From CAZWXH01 sp964637725 (GTDB lineage Bacteria > Bacillota_I > Bacilli_A > Erysipelotrichales > Coprobacillaceae), in the NCBI GenBank assembly GCA_964637725.1, contig CAZWXH010000001.1, forward strand, positions 1-52,932: a stretch of DNA of 52,932 nucleotides. The letters run 5' to 3'. The notes below the pieces were generated by a model, which did no database searches, had not been told where the DNA came from, and worked only from the letters and a program-made list of their open reading frames with translations. The translations under genes and the position numbers were made by a program. Below are positions 7,936 to 15,517 of this stretch, one piece after another (the first letter of the stretch is position 1; the number at the start of each line of letters is the position of its first letter).

Positions 7936-8442
7936 TTAACCTTTTACTAGCGAATACATTTTCATGTCAATAACCTTACCGTTTTTTATTGCGTTACTTC
8001 TTAATGTCCCCTCGTAATAAAACCCACATTTTTCAAGTATTCTGCATGAAGCGTTATTATATGCAAACGGCTCTGCAAAGATTCTAATAATATCAGTATT
8101 ACTAAATATAAAACTGCTTACTTGTTTAATGGCACTAGTCCCTATACCTTGTCCCCAAAAATCTTCTGCAACATAGTACCCCATTTCTGCTGTTCGAGAG
8201 TGAATATTGTCCATACGAAATACACCTATGCTTCCAACGACCTTATTATCAACTGTTATAGCAAATGCATATTTAGTATTAACATCCTCGTTTAGCATCG
8301 CATTAATAAAATCCTTAGCATCATTTTCTGTATATGGATATGGTAATCCATCTCTTAAATTATCTTGAATTTTTCTATTATTTAAAGCTATAGAAAGTTC
8401 AGAGGCATCCTCAATTCTCCACATACGAATAGTACACTCCAT
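7936..8442 (-). CDS. GNAT acetyltransferase, RimJ/RimL type
   Basis: 168 residues. The start MECTIRMWRIEDA is preceded by AAGGAGGG. The GNAT acetyl-CoA loop is seen in FWGQGIGTSAIKQV, with the following IRIFAEPFAYNNASCRILEKCGF typical of the RimJ/RimL-like branch that acetylates N-terminal amines or small molecules. The substrate cannot be read from sequence. It is downstream of the VOC gene on the same strand and ends before a strong terminator. Its place beside a VOC gene and dfr suggests detoxification or resistance cargo, which is inference. Confidence 0.9.
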   Translation of the reverse strand: MECTIRMWRIEDASELSIALNNRKIQDNLRDGLPYPYTENDAKDFINAMLNEDVNTKYAFAITVDNKVVGSIGVFRMDNIHSRTAEMGYYVAEDFWGQGIGTSAIKQVSSFIFSNTDIIRIFAEPFAYNNASCRILEKCGFYYEGTLRSNAIKNGKVIDMKMYSLVKG

Positions 8443-8484
8443 AAATTCCCTCCTTAAATTCTAAATATATTATTATATTAAAAT

Positions 8485-8895
8485 TTATATATCTTTGCTT
8501 TCAAATGGTTTATTCCACGAACCTATCTCAATTAAATTACCCTCAGGGTCAGCTATATAACAGGTCCTTTGTCCCCAAGGTTCTGTTGTAGGTTCAAGCA
8601 CTGATGTTGCACCATTGATAATTGCCTTTCTAAATTCCATATCCACTTCTTCAAACGTATCAACATAAAGTGCAATTTCCGAATGTCCATTTAATCCTTT
8701 AACATATTCGTATTTCTTGTTTGTCATATTTTCAAAATCTGTTCGTCCATAGAGTAAGAACAATGTGCCATCCTTAACTAAATACACATTTGATGTGTTT
8801 TCGCTTTCTTTTATATCAAAGCCTAATACATCTCTATAAAAACGAATCATAGTTCCCATATCATTTACTAATAGACCAATACCATCTAATCTCAT
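8485..8895 (-). CDS. VOC (glyoxalase/bleomycin-resistance fold) protein
   Basis: 136 residues. The start MRLDGIGLLVNDM follows AGGAGGTGA. Paired beta-alpha-beta-beta-beta modules are recognisable: FYRDVLGFDI in the first half, GHSEIALYVDT opening the second, and the closing PWGQRTCYIADPEGNLIEIG. The first-strand metal ligand position holds a leucine/valine rather than His, so it may bind a ligand rather than catalyse metal-dependent chemistry. Members of the family include drug-binding proteins and glyoxalases; the function here is not known. It is 42 bases upstream of the GNAT gene on the same strand, and the pair is probably cotranscribed. Confidence 0.85.
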   Translation of the reverse strand: MRLDGIGLLVNDMGTMIRFYRDVLGFDIKESENTSNVYLVKDGTLFLLYGRTDFENMTNKKYEYVKGLNGHSEIALYVDTFEEVDMEFRKAIINGATSVLEPTTEPWGQRTCYIADPEGNLIEIGSWNKPFESKDI

Positions 8896-8956
8896 ATAAG
8901 GTCACCTCCTAAATCAATACAAATTTATTGTCTTTCTTACTATTATCTCTTCTTTC

Positions 8957-9015
8957 GAGCAAATATTTCAATACTGTAGTCTATATCTACCTCGTACAAT
9001 CTAAAATGTTTGCTC
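8957..9015. repeat. Imperfect inverted repeat between dfr and the VOC gene
   Basis: GAGCAAATATTT (8957-8968) and AAATGTTTGCTC (9004-9015) match at 10 of 12 positions across a 35-base spacer. TGCTCAAATAC in the right arm recurs at about 7908. It may be an attenuator or the trace of a cargo insertion. Confidence 0.4.
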
Positions 9016-9079
9016 AAATACTCGCATATCATAAATTTGATAGGATTAATTTATTTCTCGCTCTGCTCTAATGACATGG

Positions 9080-9574
9080 TTAGAAGCCAATTTTCACCCT
9101 GTTTTTCTTTCTTTTGTATATGGTCCGAGTGAATTTCATATCTTCCCCACCAGTCTGACCAACGTATATATCAAAATCATCTAGGTCAAACTCCGGAAAA
9201 AATACATCTCCCATATCCACAATTGTATCAATTTCAGTAATATACATTATATCTACCATGGGAAGTGCTTCCTTAAATAGACCATATCCTCCTGCTATAT
9301 AAATATTTTCATTATTTGCTGTATTTAATGCTTCACTCAACGAAGTAGCTGTAGTCAAATTTTCTCCAATAAAATTCTTTTTTCTAGATACGACAATATT
9401 CTTACGATTAGGAAGCGGATGACCTATTTCCTCGTAGGATTTTCGTCCCATTATAACGGTATTTCCTATTGTGAGTTCACGAAATTGTTGCTGTTCACCT
9501 TTTATTTTCCAAGGTATTTTTCCTTGTTTACCAATTACATTATTTTTCGAACGCGCTACTATTAATCCAATCAT
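9080..9574 (-). CDS. dfrF: DfrF-like dihydrofolate reductase
   Basis: 164 residues from ATG 9574, preceded by GCGAGGTT. It reduces dihydrofolate to tetrahydrofolate with NADPH. Visible elements: GKIPWKIKGE with the catalytic acid Glu27 and Phe31, VIMGRKSYEEIG (cofactor loop), PLPNRKNIVVS, and the IYIAGGYGLF glycine pair. The stretch MIGLIVARSKNNVIGK and the whole layout closely match my memory of the trimethoprim-insensitive DfrF proteins of enterococci and streptococci. An upstream start at 9601 is excluded because the promoter overlaps it. Being alone, without thyA, and inside a mobile element supports acquired resistance. The symbol rests on remembered similarity and dfr type should be confirmed. 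Confidence 0.85.
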   Translation of the reverse strand: MIGLIVARSKNNVIGKQGKIPWKIKGEQQQFRELTIGNTVIMGRKSYEEIGHPLPNRKNIVVSRKKNFIGENLTTATSLSEALNTANNENIYIAGGYGLFKEALPMVDIMYITEIDTIVDMGDVFFPEFDLDDFDIYVGQTGGEDMKFTRTIYKRKKNRVKIGF

Positions 9575-9606
9575 TTTTTTAACCTCGCTTGTAAAATCCA
9601 TTTTCC

Positions 9607-9635
9607 ATTATAATAGTTTATAAATAATCTCCAAA
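9607..9635 (-). promoter_or_regulatory. Promoter of dfr
   Basis: Minus strand -35 TTTGGA (9630-9635), 17-base spacer, perfect -10 TATAAT (9607-9612). Predicted transcript start near 9600. Confidence 0.75.
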
Positions 9636-9641
9636 CCTAAC

Positions 9642-9660
9642 CTAGAAGTTTTTCTTCTAG
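9642..9660. repeat. Hairpin between rlmD tail and dfr
   Basis: CTAGAAG and CTTCTAG arms with a five-base loop. The T-run is weak on either strand; it may be a terminator for the rlmD transcript or only a dyad. Confidence 0.45.
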
Positions 9661-9711
9661 ATTATGTTTTTCGTCTAAACTTATTTTATCATTTTCTATT
9701 AAATAATTCTA

Positions 9712-11115
9712 CTAAATCATCCCAAAATGCACCAGCGCATCCCTAATCGCCTTTTCTTTCTCCGTCGGACACTTCGGCTGCTTTGCATTCTCTGATTTAG
9801 GCTTATTAAAACTTTCTCCAACTTCGATTCCACATTTCTTTTTTACTTGTGCAATATAAAGATTTGATACCATCAATCCTGTTTCTTTTAGCACATATTG
9901 CTGAATCTCATTATAGGTAGCCTTCGTCTCCGCACTGGTTGCATCCAGCTCATCCAAGTTCAAATCCACCTCTATATGATGATCTGCTTTTAGTTGGGAC
10001 AAAAGAACTACCGTCTCAACATGTTCAGTTTGAGGAAACATATCATATAAATATATATCTTCAAACTTATATCCGATTCTTTCAAAATCCTTTAAATCCC
10101 TTGCTTGTGTTGAAGGATCACAAGAGACATAAACAACATTAAGTGGATTTAATATCTTGATTGCATTAATAAAATCACTTGTACTTCCTGCACGAGGAGG
10201 ATCCATAATTACACTATCGATATGTATGTTAGAAGATGCCATATCACGCATAAACTCAGTAGCATCTTTATTTTTAAATTGAATATTTTGGATCTTGTTC
10301 ATCTTAGCATTTAAAATAGCATCTTGATAAGCTTGTGTATTCAATTCTACTCCAATGACTTGTTTAACATGTTTCGCCACTATTAATCCAATAGTTCCAA
10401 TTCCACAATATGTATCCAAGACCACATCTGTTTCTTTAGGATTTAACAATTCAATGACCTTATTATATAGATGAGTACATTGTTCATGGTTAATTTGATA
10501 GAAAGATTGTGCAGATATTTTAAATGATAATCCACATAATTTATCAACAATAAAACCTTTTCCATACAATACTTTTTCTTGTGAAGATAAAACAACACTG
10601 GTCTTTCTTTTATTAATATTCATTAAAACAGTTTGTACTGTTGGACACTTCTTAATGAGTTCCTGACAAAAGTTTTTAGATCCCTTCATATTATCTTCAG
10701 TAGTGACTAAACAGACAAGCGTTTGATTAGTTACTATAGCACGTCTAATTAAAACATATTTTAAGAAACCCTTGTTTCTTTTTTCATCATATATTGAGAC
10801 TCTATATCTTTTTAATAATGATTGGATTTGATTAAGTACTTGATGTGTCACTTCATCATGTAATAAACATTGTTCCATTGGAACAATATTATGTGATGAT
10901 TCTTCATACATACCATAAAGATATTGAGCATTAAATGCTACGATAACTTTATTTCTATATTGATAAGGATGTTGCATACCATTTACTGGATGAACATTCA
11001 CTTGAAATGATTGAAATAACTTTTGACAATATTCTCTTTTTTCTAAAAGTTGTTTAGAGTAATCAATATGAATATATTGACAACTTCCACACTTTTTATA
11101 TATAGGACAATCCAT
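9712..11115 (-). CDS. rlmD: 23S rRNA (uracil-C5) methyltransferase, RlmD/RumA family, with extended C-terminus
   Basis: 467 residues, no TRAM domain. Cys3, Cys9, Cys12 and Cys83 match the four ligands of the RumA iron-sulfur cluster. The SAM-binding fold has DTYCGIGTIGL, the target-binding region MDPPRAG, and the catalytic cysteine in VSCDPSTQARDL. The normal family end is reached at HVETVVLLS near residue 371. A further ~93 residues follow (IEVDLNLDELDAT to DALVHFGMI), which the paralogue at 41513-42865 lacks. I believe this tail is encoded by the inserted element, replacing the native end. AGAGGTG precedes the start. Which uridine it modifies is not determinable. The riboswitch at 11315-11390 lies upstream on the same strand. 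Confidence 0.9.
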   Translation of the reverse strand: MDCPIYKKCGSCQYIHIDYSKQLLEKREYCQKLFQSFQVNVHPVNGMQHPYQYRNKVIVAFNAQYLYGMYEESSHNIVPMEQCLLHDEVTHQVLNQIQSLLKRYRVSIYDEKRNKGFLKYVLIRRAIVTNQTLVCLVTTEDNMKGSKNFCQELIKKCPTVQTVLMNINKRKTSVVLSSQEKVLYGKGFIVDKLCGLSFKISAQSFYQINHEQCTHLYNKVIELLNPKETDVVLDTYCGIGTIGLIVAKHVKQVIGVELNTQAYQDAILNAKMNKIQNIQFKNKDATEFMRDMASSNIHIDSVIMDPPRAGSTSDFINAIKILNPLNVVYVSCDPSTQARDLKDFERIGYKFEDIYLYDMFPQTEHVETVVLLSQLKADHHIEVDLNLDELDATSAETKATYNEIQQYVLKETGLMVSNLYIAQVKKKCGIEVGESFNKPKSENAKQPKCPTEKEKAIRDALVHFGMI

Positions 11116-11160
11116 ATAACACCTCTTTCATAAAAAGATTATGACATCTAAAAACAAAAA

Positions 11161-11185
11161 AGTAAAAGCTTTTTTTGCTTTTACT
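11161..11185 (-). terminator. Terminator between riboswitch and rlmD
   Basis: AGTAAAAGC and GCTTTTACT arms around seven T; the minus strand continues into TTTTTTGTTTTT. It lies about 45 bases before the rlmD start. Confidence 0.85.
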
Positions 11186-11193
11186 TTCCTTTC

Positions 11194-11253
11194 ATACAAA
11201 ATTGGTGAGAAAAGGAATAAATATAAGGAATGAAGAATCTTCCAACTTTGTAT
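11194..11253 (-). repeat. Long-range inverted repeat in the rlmD leader
   Basis: ATACAAAATTGG (11194-11205) and CCAACTTTGTAT (11242-11253) pair along 12 bases with one G-U, closing a 36-base AT-rich interior. It lies between the two terminators and is not part of the recognised riboswitch. Confidence 0.5.
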
Positions 11254-11269
11254 AAAAGATTAATATGTA

Positions 11270-11292
11270 AATAAAAAGGCATAGAATATGCC
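11270..11292 (-). terminator. Riboswitch-linked terminator
   Basis: Minus strand GGCATA-TTC-TATGCC followed by TTTTTATTT, starting about 22 bases after the GEMM aptamer. It is the likely expression platform. Confidence 0.8.
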
Positions 11293-11314
11293 CTTATTTC
11301 CAATAATGTTGATT

Positions 11315-11390
11315 GGCAACTGGCTGTCATTCTTAAGTAAGATTAGACCCTTTAGCTTTGCGTCACTACTTTTCAGTAGTTTTGCTATTT
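11315..11390 (-). ncRNA. c-di-GMP-I (GEMM) riboswitch aptamer
   Basis: The minus strand has the hallmarks in order: TAGCAAAAC, a hairpin with CTAC/GTAG stem and GAAA tetraloop, then GTGACGCAAAGCTA, GGGTCTAA, a second hairpin (TCTTA..TAAGA), and ATGACAGCCAGTTGCC. GACGCAAAGC and the CAGCCAG receptor side are the strongest conserved parts of the class. A TATAAT-like -10 lies at about 11406-11413, so the leader has its own promoter after the MATE gene. Two terminators separate it from rlmD. Confidence 0.9.
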
Positions 11391-11459
11391 ACATATCTGT
11401 TTATATTATAACACTGTCCTATTAAAATGATAGTGTTTTTAACAAAAATCACATTTTTT

Positions 11460-12785
11460 TTACACCAGTTGTCGATTCATCCATTTTCCATTATGATACC
11501 TAATCGCAAAGAATATACATCTTACACCCCAGTCTACAAACATAGCAATCCAAACACCAAGTAATCCTAGATTCATATATCTTCCTAATACATAACTTAA
11601 GAAAAATCTAAATGTCCACATAGAAGCAGCTGATACAATCATCGTGAATTTTGCATCATTAGCAGCACGTAATGCATTTGGGAATGTAAAAGAAATTGGC
11701 CATATGATAATACCGATAATAATGTGTAAAACAATACATTGATAAGCAAGTTCTGTTGTTTGTGATGATAATGAATAGAATGTTAATAGTTTTGGAACGA
11801 TAAACAAAACAGCAATATTCAAAACAAACATAGAAAGATAAGATATCTTCATTAATTTCTTAATATAATATTTTGCTTGTTTATAATCATTAGCTCCTAC
11901 ACACTGTCCGACAACAGTTACCATAGCAAGTCCTAAAGCACTGCCAGGAATAATCAGCAATGAACATACATTATTAGAAACCGCATTTGCGGCAATGGAA
12001 TAAGTTCCAAATGTAGCTATTAATCCTTGAACAAGAATCTTTCCAAATTGAAACATCCCATTTTCTAAACCTGAGGGAATTCCAATAGATAAAATCTTCT
12101 TTAAATATATCCATTCAAATTTCCATTTAAGAAAGTGTTCAACTCTAATATGTTCTTGGCTACGTGATAAAACAAATAAAACAACAATACATGCAACTGC
12201 TCTAGCAATCAATGTTGCTAAAACAGCACCAAAGACTCCCCAACCAAAATAAAAAATAAACAATGCATTTAAAACTATATTAATAGCATTCATAAGGGCA
12301 CTATTAACCATTGCTACCTTAGAGTTTCCAACCGCCCTAAACAAAGCCGCACCAGAGTTATATAAAGCTATAAAAGGATATGATAAAGCTGAAAAGAAAA
12401 AGTATATCTTGGCATTCTCCATAACTGCACTATCAACATGTCCAAATATCATTTCTAATAATTGTTGATTAAATATAACAACAACAATCATAATAAAAAA
12501 AGATAAAACAGCGGTAATAAGAATCAATTGTTTCGCTGATATTCTTGCTTTTTCATTAGCCTTTTGACCAATAAATTGAGCAGCAACTACAGCCCCACCG
12601 GTTCCTAAAGCCGCAAATATATTAATTAATAATAAATTAATACCGTCCACTAATGAAACAGCAGAAACAGCTGCCTCACCTACGCTTGATACCATGATTG
12701 TATCAGCAAATCCGACCATCACAACTAATATTTGTTCAATGATTAAAGGAATAATTAATCTTTTTAATGCTTGATTCGAAAACAT
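11460..12785 (-). CDS. MATE family multidrug/Na+ efflux transporter
   Basis: 441 residues, with about 12 hydrophobic segments in two halves, the usual MATE length. Motifs include the opening MFSNQALKRLIIPLIIEQ, GFADTIMVSSVGEAAVSAVSL, GTGGAVVAAQFIGQK in the first half, and GLAMVTVVGQCVGAND in the second. It would export drugs or metabolites by cation antiport at the membrane; substrate unknown. AGAAGG precedes the start. It follows the pseudouridine synthase gene by about 42 bases and may be cotranscribed with it. Its stop is followed by the separately promoted riboswitch leader. Confidence 0.93.
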   Translation of the reverse strand: MFSNQALKRLIIPLIIEQILVVMVGFADTIMVSSVGEAAVSAVSLVDGINLLLINIFAALGTGGAVVAAQFIGQKANEKARISAKQLILITAVLSFFIMIVVVIFNQQLLEMIFGHVDSAVMENAKIYFFFSALSYPFIALYNSGAALFRAVGNSKVAMVNSALMNAINIVLNALFIFYFGWGVFGAVLATLIARAVACIVVLFVLSRSQEHIRVEHFLKWKFEWIYLKKILSIGIPSGLENGMFQFGKILVQGLIATFGTYSIAANAVSNNVCSLLIIPGSALGLAMVTVVGQCVGANDYKQAKYYIKKLMKISYLSMFVLNIAVLFIVPKLLTFYSLSSQTTELAYQCIVLHIIIGIIIWPISFTFPNALRAANDAKFTMIVSAASMWTFRFFLSYVLGRYMNLGLLGVWIAMFVDWGVRCIFFAIRYHNGKWMNRQLV

Positions 12786-12827
12786 AATAAACCTTCTTTC
12801 CCCGTTAAGACTATTATAGACTACATT

Positions 12828-13568
12828 CTATAAAAGACATTGTTCTTTCATTTTATGAAACTCTGACTTAGTTAATTGACGATATTCTCCCTCTTTTAAA
12901 TGTTCATCTAATAATAAATTACCAAAAGATATTCTCTTTAGTTCTTTAACTTCATTAAAACAAGATAAAAACATCTTTTTTATTTGATGATATTTACCTT
13001 CATAGATAGTAACATAACAATGATTCTCATCAATGATTTCTAGTTTTGAAGAGCGACACTTAATGTTTTTATCAATAATGACACCCTCTTCAAACTTCTT
13101 TATAATAGATTTATCTAACTTATTCTTTGTCGTTACATAATATGTTTTTTCAATATGATTATCAGGTAATAATAATTTCTTAATTATTGAGACATCATTG
13201 GTTAATAGTAATAAGCCTGTAGTCTCTTTATCTAAACGACCAATACACTTACATTGTTTATCTACGAGATCAACAACACAAGGATAATGTTTATCAAAAT
13301 TTGCACATACATACCCTTTAGGTTTATTTAACATATAATATACAAATGGTTGAGAATTTACTTTTTTCTCATCTACGTAGATAGCATCATTATGATGAAC
13401 TTGATACATTGGATTATCAACAACACCCCCATTAACAACAACATGTTTATGCTTGATTAATGTTTTACATTCCTTAACATTTCCTAAATTATTCTTCATC
13501 AATATATAATATAAATCTTTAATGAGAATTCCTTCCTCTCCAACAATCATTTGATCTTTCATTCCCAT
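12828..13568 (-). CDS. RsuA/RluB-type 16S rRNA pseudouridine synthase
   Basis: 246 residues. An N-terminal S4 RNA-binding domain (about 18-60, with KECKTLIKHKHVVVNGG) is followed by the RsuA-type catalytic domain. The catalytic aspartate lies in GRLDKETTGLLLLTND. YYMLNKPKGYVCA and KYHQIKKMF are also family marks. The start is uncertain: the ORF opens within the last codons of the ParB-like gene (50-base overlap), and GGAGAGGAAGGAA lies inside the ORF, which might serve an internal non-ATG start. Either way translation seems coupled to the upstream gene. Confidence 0.9.
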   Translation of the reverse strand: MGMKDQMIVGEEGILIKDLYYILMKNNLGNVKECKTLIKHKHVVVNGGVVDNPMYQVHHNDAIYVDEKKVNSQPFVYYMLNKPKGYVCANFDKHYPCVVDLVDKQCKCIGRLDKETTGLLLLTNDVSIIKKLLLPDNHIEKTYYVTTKNKLDKSIIKKFEEGVIIDKNIKCRSSKLEIIDENHCYVTIYEGKYHQIKKMFLSCFNEVKELKRISFGNLLLDEHLKEGEYRQLTKSEFHKMKEQCLL

Positions 13569-13803
13569 TATTCTTTACAACAATACAAACTTCACTACCC
13601 CTAGCATAGTTAGGTTCATTGATGAGAATATCTTGTAAAACCGATAAACGTTTATGTCCATCAATACAGTAGTACTGATCATTGACAATATCAACTTGAA
13701 TAGGAAAAGAAAAACCAATTCTCTTTATCGAATTATATAATTCTTGATTATAATCAAGATAATTAAATTTTATTTTAGAAATGTCTGTTTTAATAATACG
13801 CAT
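13519..13803 (-). CDS. Small ParB N-terminal-like domain protein
   Basis: 94 residues starting MRIIKTDISKIKF, preceded by GGAGG at good spacing; an upstream in-frame start at 13893 lacks one. The pattern LYNSIKRIGFSFPIQVD...YYCIDGHKRLSVL is that of the ParB/sulfiredoxin-like nuclease fold (ParB box II, DGHKRL). No helix-turn-helix or C-terminal ParB domain is present, so it is not a partition protein. It overlaps the pseudouridine synthase gene by 50 bases in another frame. Role unknown. Confidence 0.75.
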   Translation of the reverse strand: MRIIKTDISKIKFNYLDYNQELYNSIKRIGFSFPIQVDIVNDQYYCIDGHKRLSVLQDILINEPNYARGSEVCIVVKNNGNERSNDCWRGRNSH

Positions 13804-13910
13804 TGATAATACCTCCAATGTGATTATAACATTATTTTTACTAGAAGAGAAAGTATTATCATCAAAGTCTTTTTCGTGATATAATAAGAGCATATATAGG
13901 AGGTTAGCAA

Positions 13911-14660
13911 ATGAATATATTATTAAGTCGTATACTTACATATTTAAATGGAACTCTCTTTCATGATTATCATTATAAAATCTGTACCTTTATTATCTTC
14001 AATTATTTAGAAATGGAAGATATGAGCGAAGAAGAGTTTTTAGAAAAAGGTTGTTTTAAAAAAGAAGAACTCTATTCTTTTATAGCATTATTAGGTTTTA
14101 ACCAATATGAAGAATTTAGAGAAACTCTTTTTAATCATTATCAAACAAGACTAAACCAAATTAGAGTCAGAATGGTTGGGGTTGATACCAGAGATTATAT
14201 TCAAAAGATGGATAAAGATTGTACTGATGAAGAAATGGAAAAGACTATTTCTGAAATTTGTAAAAAATTATATAAAGCAAAAAGAATTATTGTATTTGGT
14301 GCTTTGTACCCTATTTCTATTGCGATTGAACTTCAAACTGATATGATTACTTTTGGTAAACCATTTATTCAATACCATAATTATGATCCAATTGTTATGG
14401 ATGAAAATGATGTTGCGATTGTGATTAGTGCAACCGGAAGATTCTTAGAAGGATTTAAGAAATCCAAAGAAGATGTTCATATTGAAAAAGCCCAACAAAT
14501 ATTAATTACGCAAAATAAAAAGTATATAACTAGTGAATCAACAGATAATTGTAAAGTTATTTATGTTCCTGGTAAATTTGATAGTATTAACTTCAACTAT
14601 CAAATTATGACTATCTGTGATTTAATTCGTTTACATTATTTTCAACAATATTATTTATAA
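13911..14660 (+). CDS. RpiR/MurR-like regulator with SIS domain
   Basis: 249 residues. The N-terminal ~85 residues are helical and suit a divergent RpiR helix-turn-helix (MSEEEFLEKGCFKKEELYSF), and the C-terminal part is a SIS sugar-phosphate-binding fold, with KRIIVFGALYPISIA and DVAIVISATGR. Such proteins sense sugar phosphates and control sugar or cell-wall genes, but no such genes adjoin it here. AGGAGG precedes the start and a TATAAT lies at 13880-13885. It is divergent from the ParB-like gene and ends at a strong terminator. Confidence 0.75.
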   Translation: MNILLSRILTYLNGTLFHDYHYKICTFIIFNYLEMEDMSEEEFLEKGCFKKEELYSFIALLGFNQYEEFRETLFNHYQTRLNQIRVRMVGVDTRDYIQKMDKDCTDEEMEKTISEICKKLYKAKRIIVFGALYPISIAIELQTDMITFGKPFIQYHNYDPIVMDENDVAIVISATGRFLEGFKKSKEDVHIEKAQQILITQNKKYITSESTDNCKVIYVPGKFDSINFNYQIMTICDLIRLHYFQQYYL

Positions 14661-14682
14661 GAAGCATTTGCTTCTTTTTTTA
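14659..14682 (+). terminator. Terminator of the SIS-domain regulator gene
   Basis: GAAGCA-TT-TGCTTC followed by TTTTTTTA. Confidence 0.9.
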
Positions 14683-14797
14683 TTAAATATAAGAATTTTT
14701 TATTAAATGATAATTTTTTTCGAAATATAAGCAAAGATAGTAGAAATCTGATGAAAAAGTGTTATAATGATTACGTTATTCAAGATGGAGGTATAAG

Positions 14798-15481
14798 ATG
14801 AAGAAAACATACGAAGGTAAAACAAAAGATGTATATGAATTAGATAACGGAAACGTTGTGTTAAAATTCAAAGATGATTGTACTGGTAAAGATGGAGTTT
14901 TTGATCCAGGTGAAAACACTGTTGGATTAACTATTGATGGTATCGGGAAAGCAAACCTTGAAACTTCAGTTCATTTCTTTGAAATCTTAAAAGATGCGGG
15001 AATTAAGACTCATTATGTTGATGCTAATATTGATGATGCAACAATGGAAGTACTTCCAGCAAAAGTATTCGGTAAAGGTTTAGAAGTAATCTGTCGTTTA
15101 GTTGCTACAGGAAGCTTTATTCGTCGTTATGGTTCATTAATTGAAGATGGTACTGAATTAACTGGTGGATTAGTAGAATGTACATTAAAAGATGATGATA
15201 ATGGAGATCCATTAATTACTAAAGATGCTTTAGTTGCATTAAATGTTATGTCAGCTTCTCAATATGATAGTTTAAAAGAACAAACATTAAAAATTACTCA
15301 AATTGTTGCTGATGATTTAAAATCAAAAGGATTAAAACTTTATGATATTAAATTTGAATTTGGATACAATAATGATGAAGTCATCTTAATTGATGAAATT
15401 GCATCAGGAAATATGCGTGTATATAAAGATGGTAAAATTGTTGAACCTGTTGATTTAACAAACTTTATCTTAAACAAATAA
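14798..15481 (+). CDS. purC: SAICAR synthetase (purC)
   Basis: 227 residues, close to the usual ~235. It joins CAIR and aspartate using ATP in purine synthesis. It opens YEGKTKDVYEL, which is the family's nucleotide-binding start, and contains CRLVATGSFIRRYG and LYDIKFEFGY followed by LIDEIASGNMR. TGGAGG precedes the start, and TATAAT is at 14763-14768. Purine genes usually lie in one operon; here purC stands alone between a regulator and a transporter, so it has its own control. No purine riboswitch is seen in its leader. It converges on the ABC transporter operon at a shared terminator. Confidence 0.96.
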   Translation: MKKTYEGKTKDVYELDNGNVVLKFKDDCTGKDGVFDPGENTVGLTIDGIGKANLETSVHFFEILKDAGIKTHYVDANIDDATMEVLPAKVFGKGLEVICRLVATGSFIRRYGSLIEDGTELTGGLVECTLKDDDNGDPLITKDALVALNVMSASQYDSLKEQTLKITQIVADDLKSKGLKLYDIKFEFGYNNDEVILIDEIASGNMRVYKDGKIVEPVDLTNFILNK

Positions 15482-15488
15482 AAAAAAG

Positions 15489-15514
15489 AGGCTGTGGAAT
15501 ATTTTCCATAGCCT
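15489..15514. terminator. Bidirectional terminator between purC and the ABC operon
   Basis: AGGCTGTGGAA and TTCCATAGCCT pair along 11 bases with one G-U. The minus strand continues into a seven-T run, the plus strand into TTCTTATTG, so the stronger activity is for the transporter operon. Confidence 0.85.
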
Positions 15515-15517
15515 TTC

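Larger units (their letters stand above)
1..10020. mobile_element. Probable integrative mobilizable element inserted in rlmD
   Basis: A contiguous block carries a large serine recombinase, KilA-N and XRE regulators, a STAND protein, MobC and a MOBP relaxase, and a DfrF-like resistance gene, with no type IV secretion genes, so it is mobilizable rather than self-conjugative. The recombinase ends with residues VVLMS near positions 28-42, and the methyltransferase on the other side contains VVLLS at 9997-10011; both are preceded by the same GTTGAG (46-51 and 10015-10020, minus strand). rlmD/rumA is an established integration site for serine-recombinase elements in Bacillota. I infer that these two places are the attachment sites. 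The exact crossover cannot be fixed, and the left end may lie slightly outside the window. Confidence 0.7.

Noticed and set aside
14683..14797. Purine riboswitch before purC
   Set aside because: No conserved loop or stem pattern of the purine aptamer is visible; only a -10 and a ribosome site.
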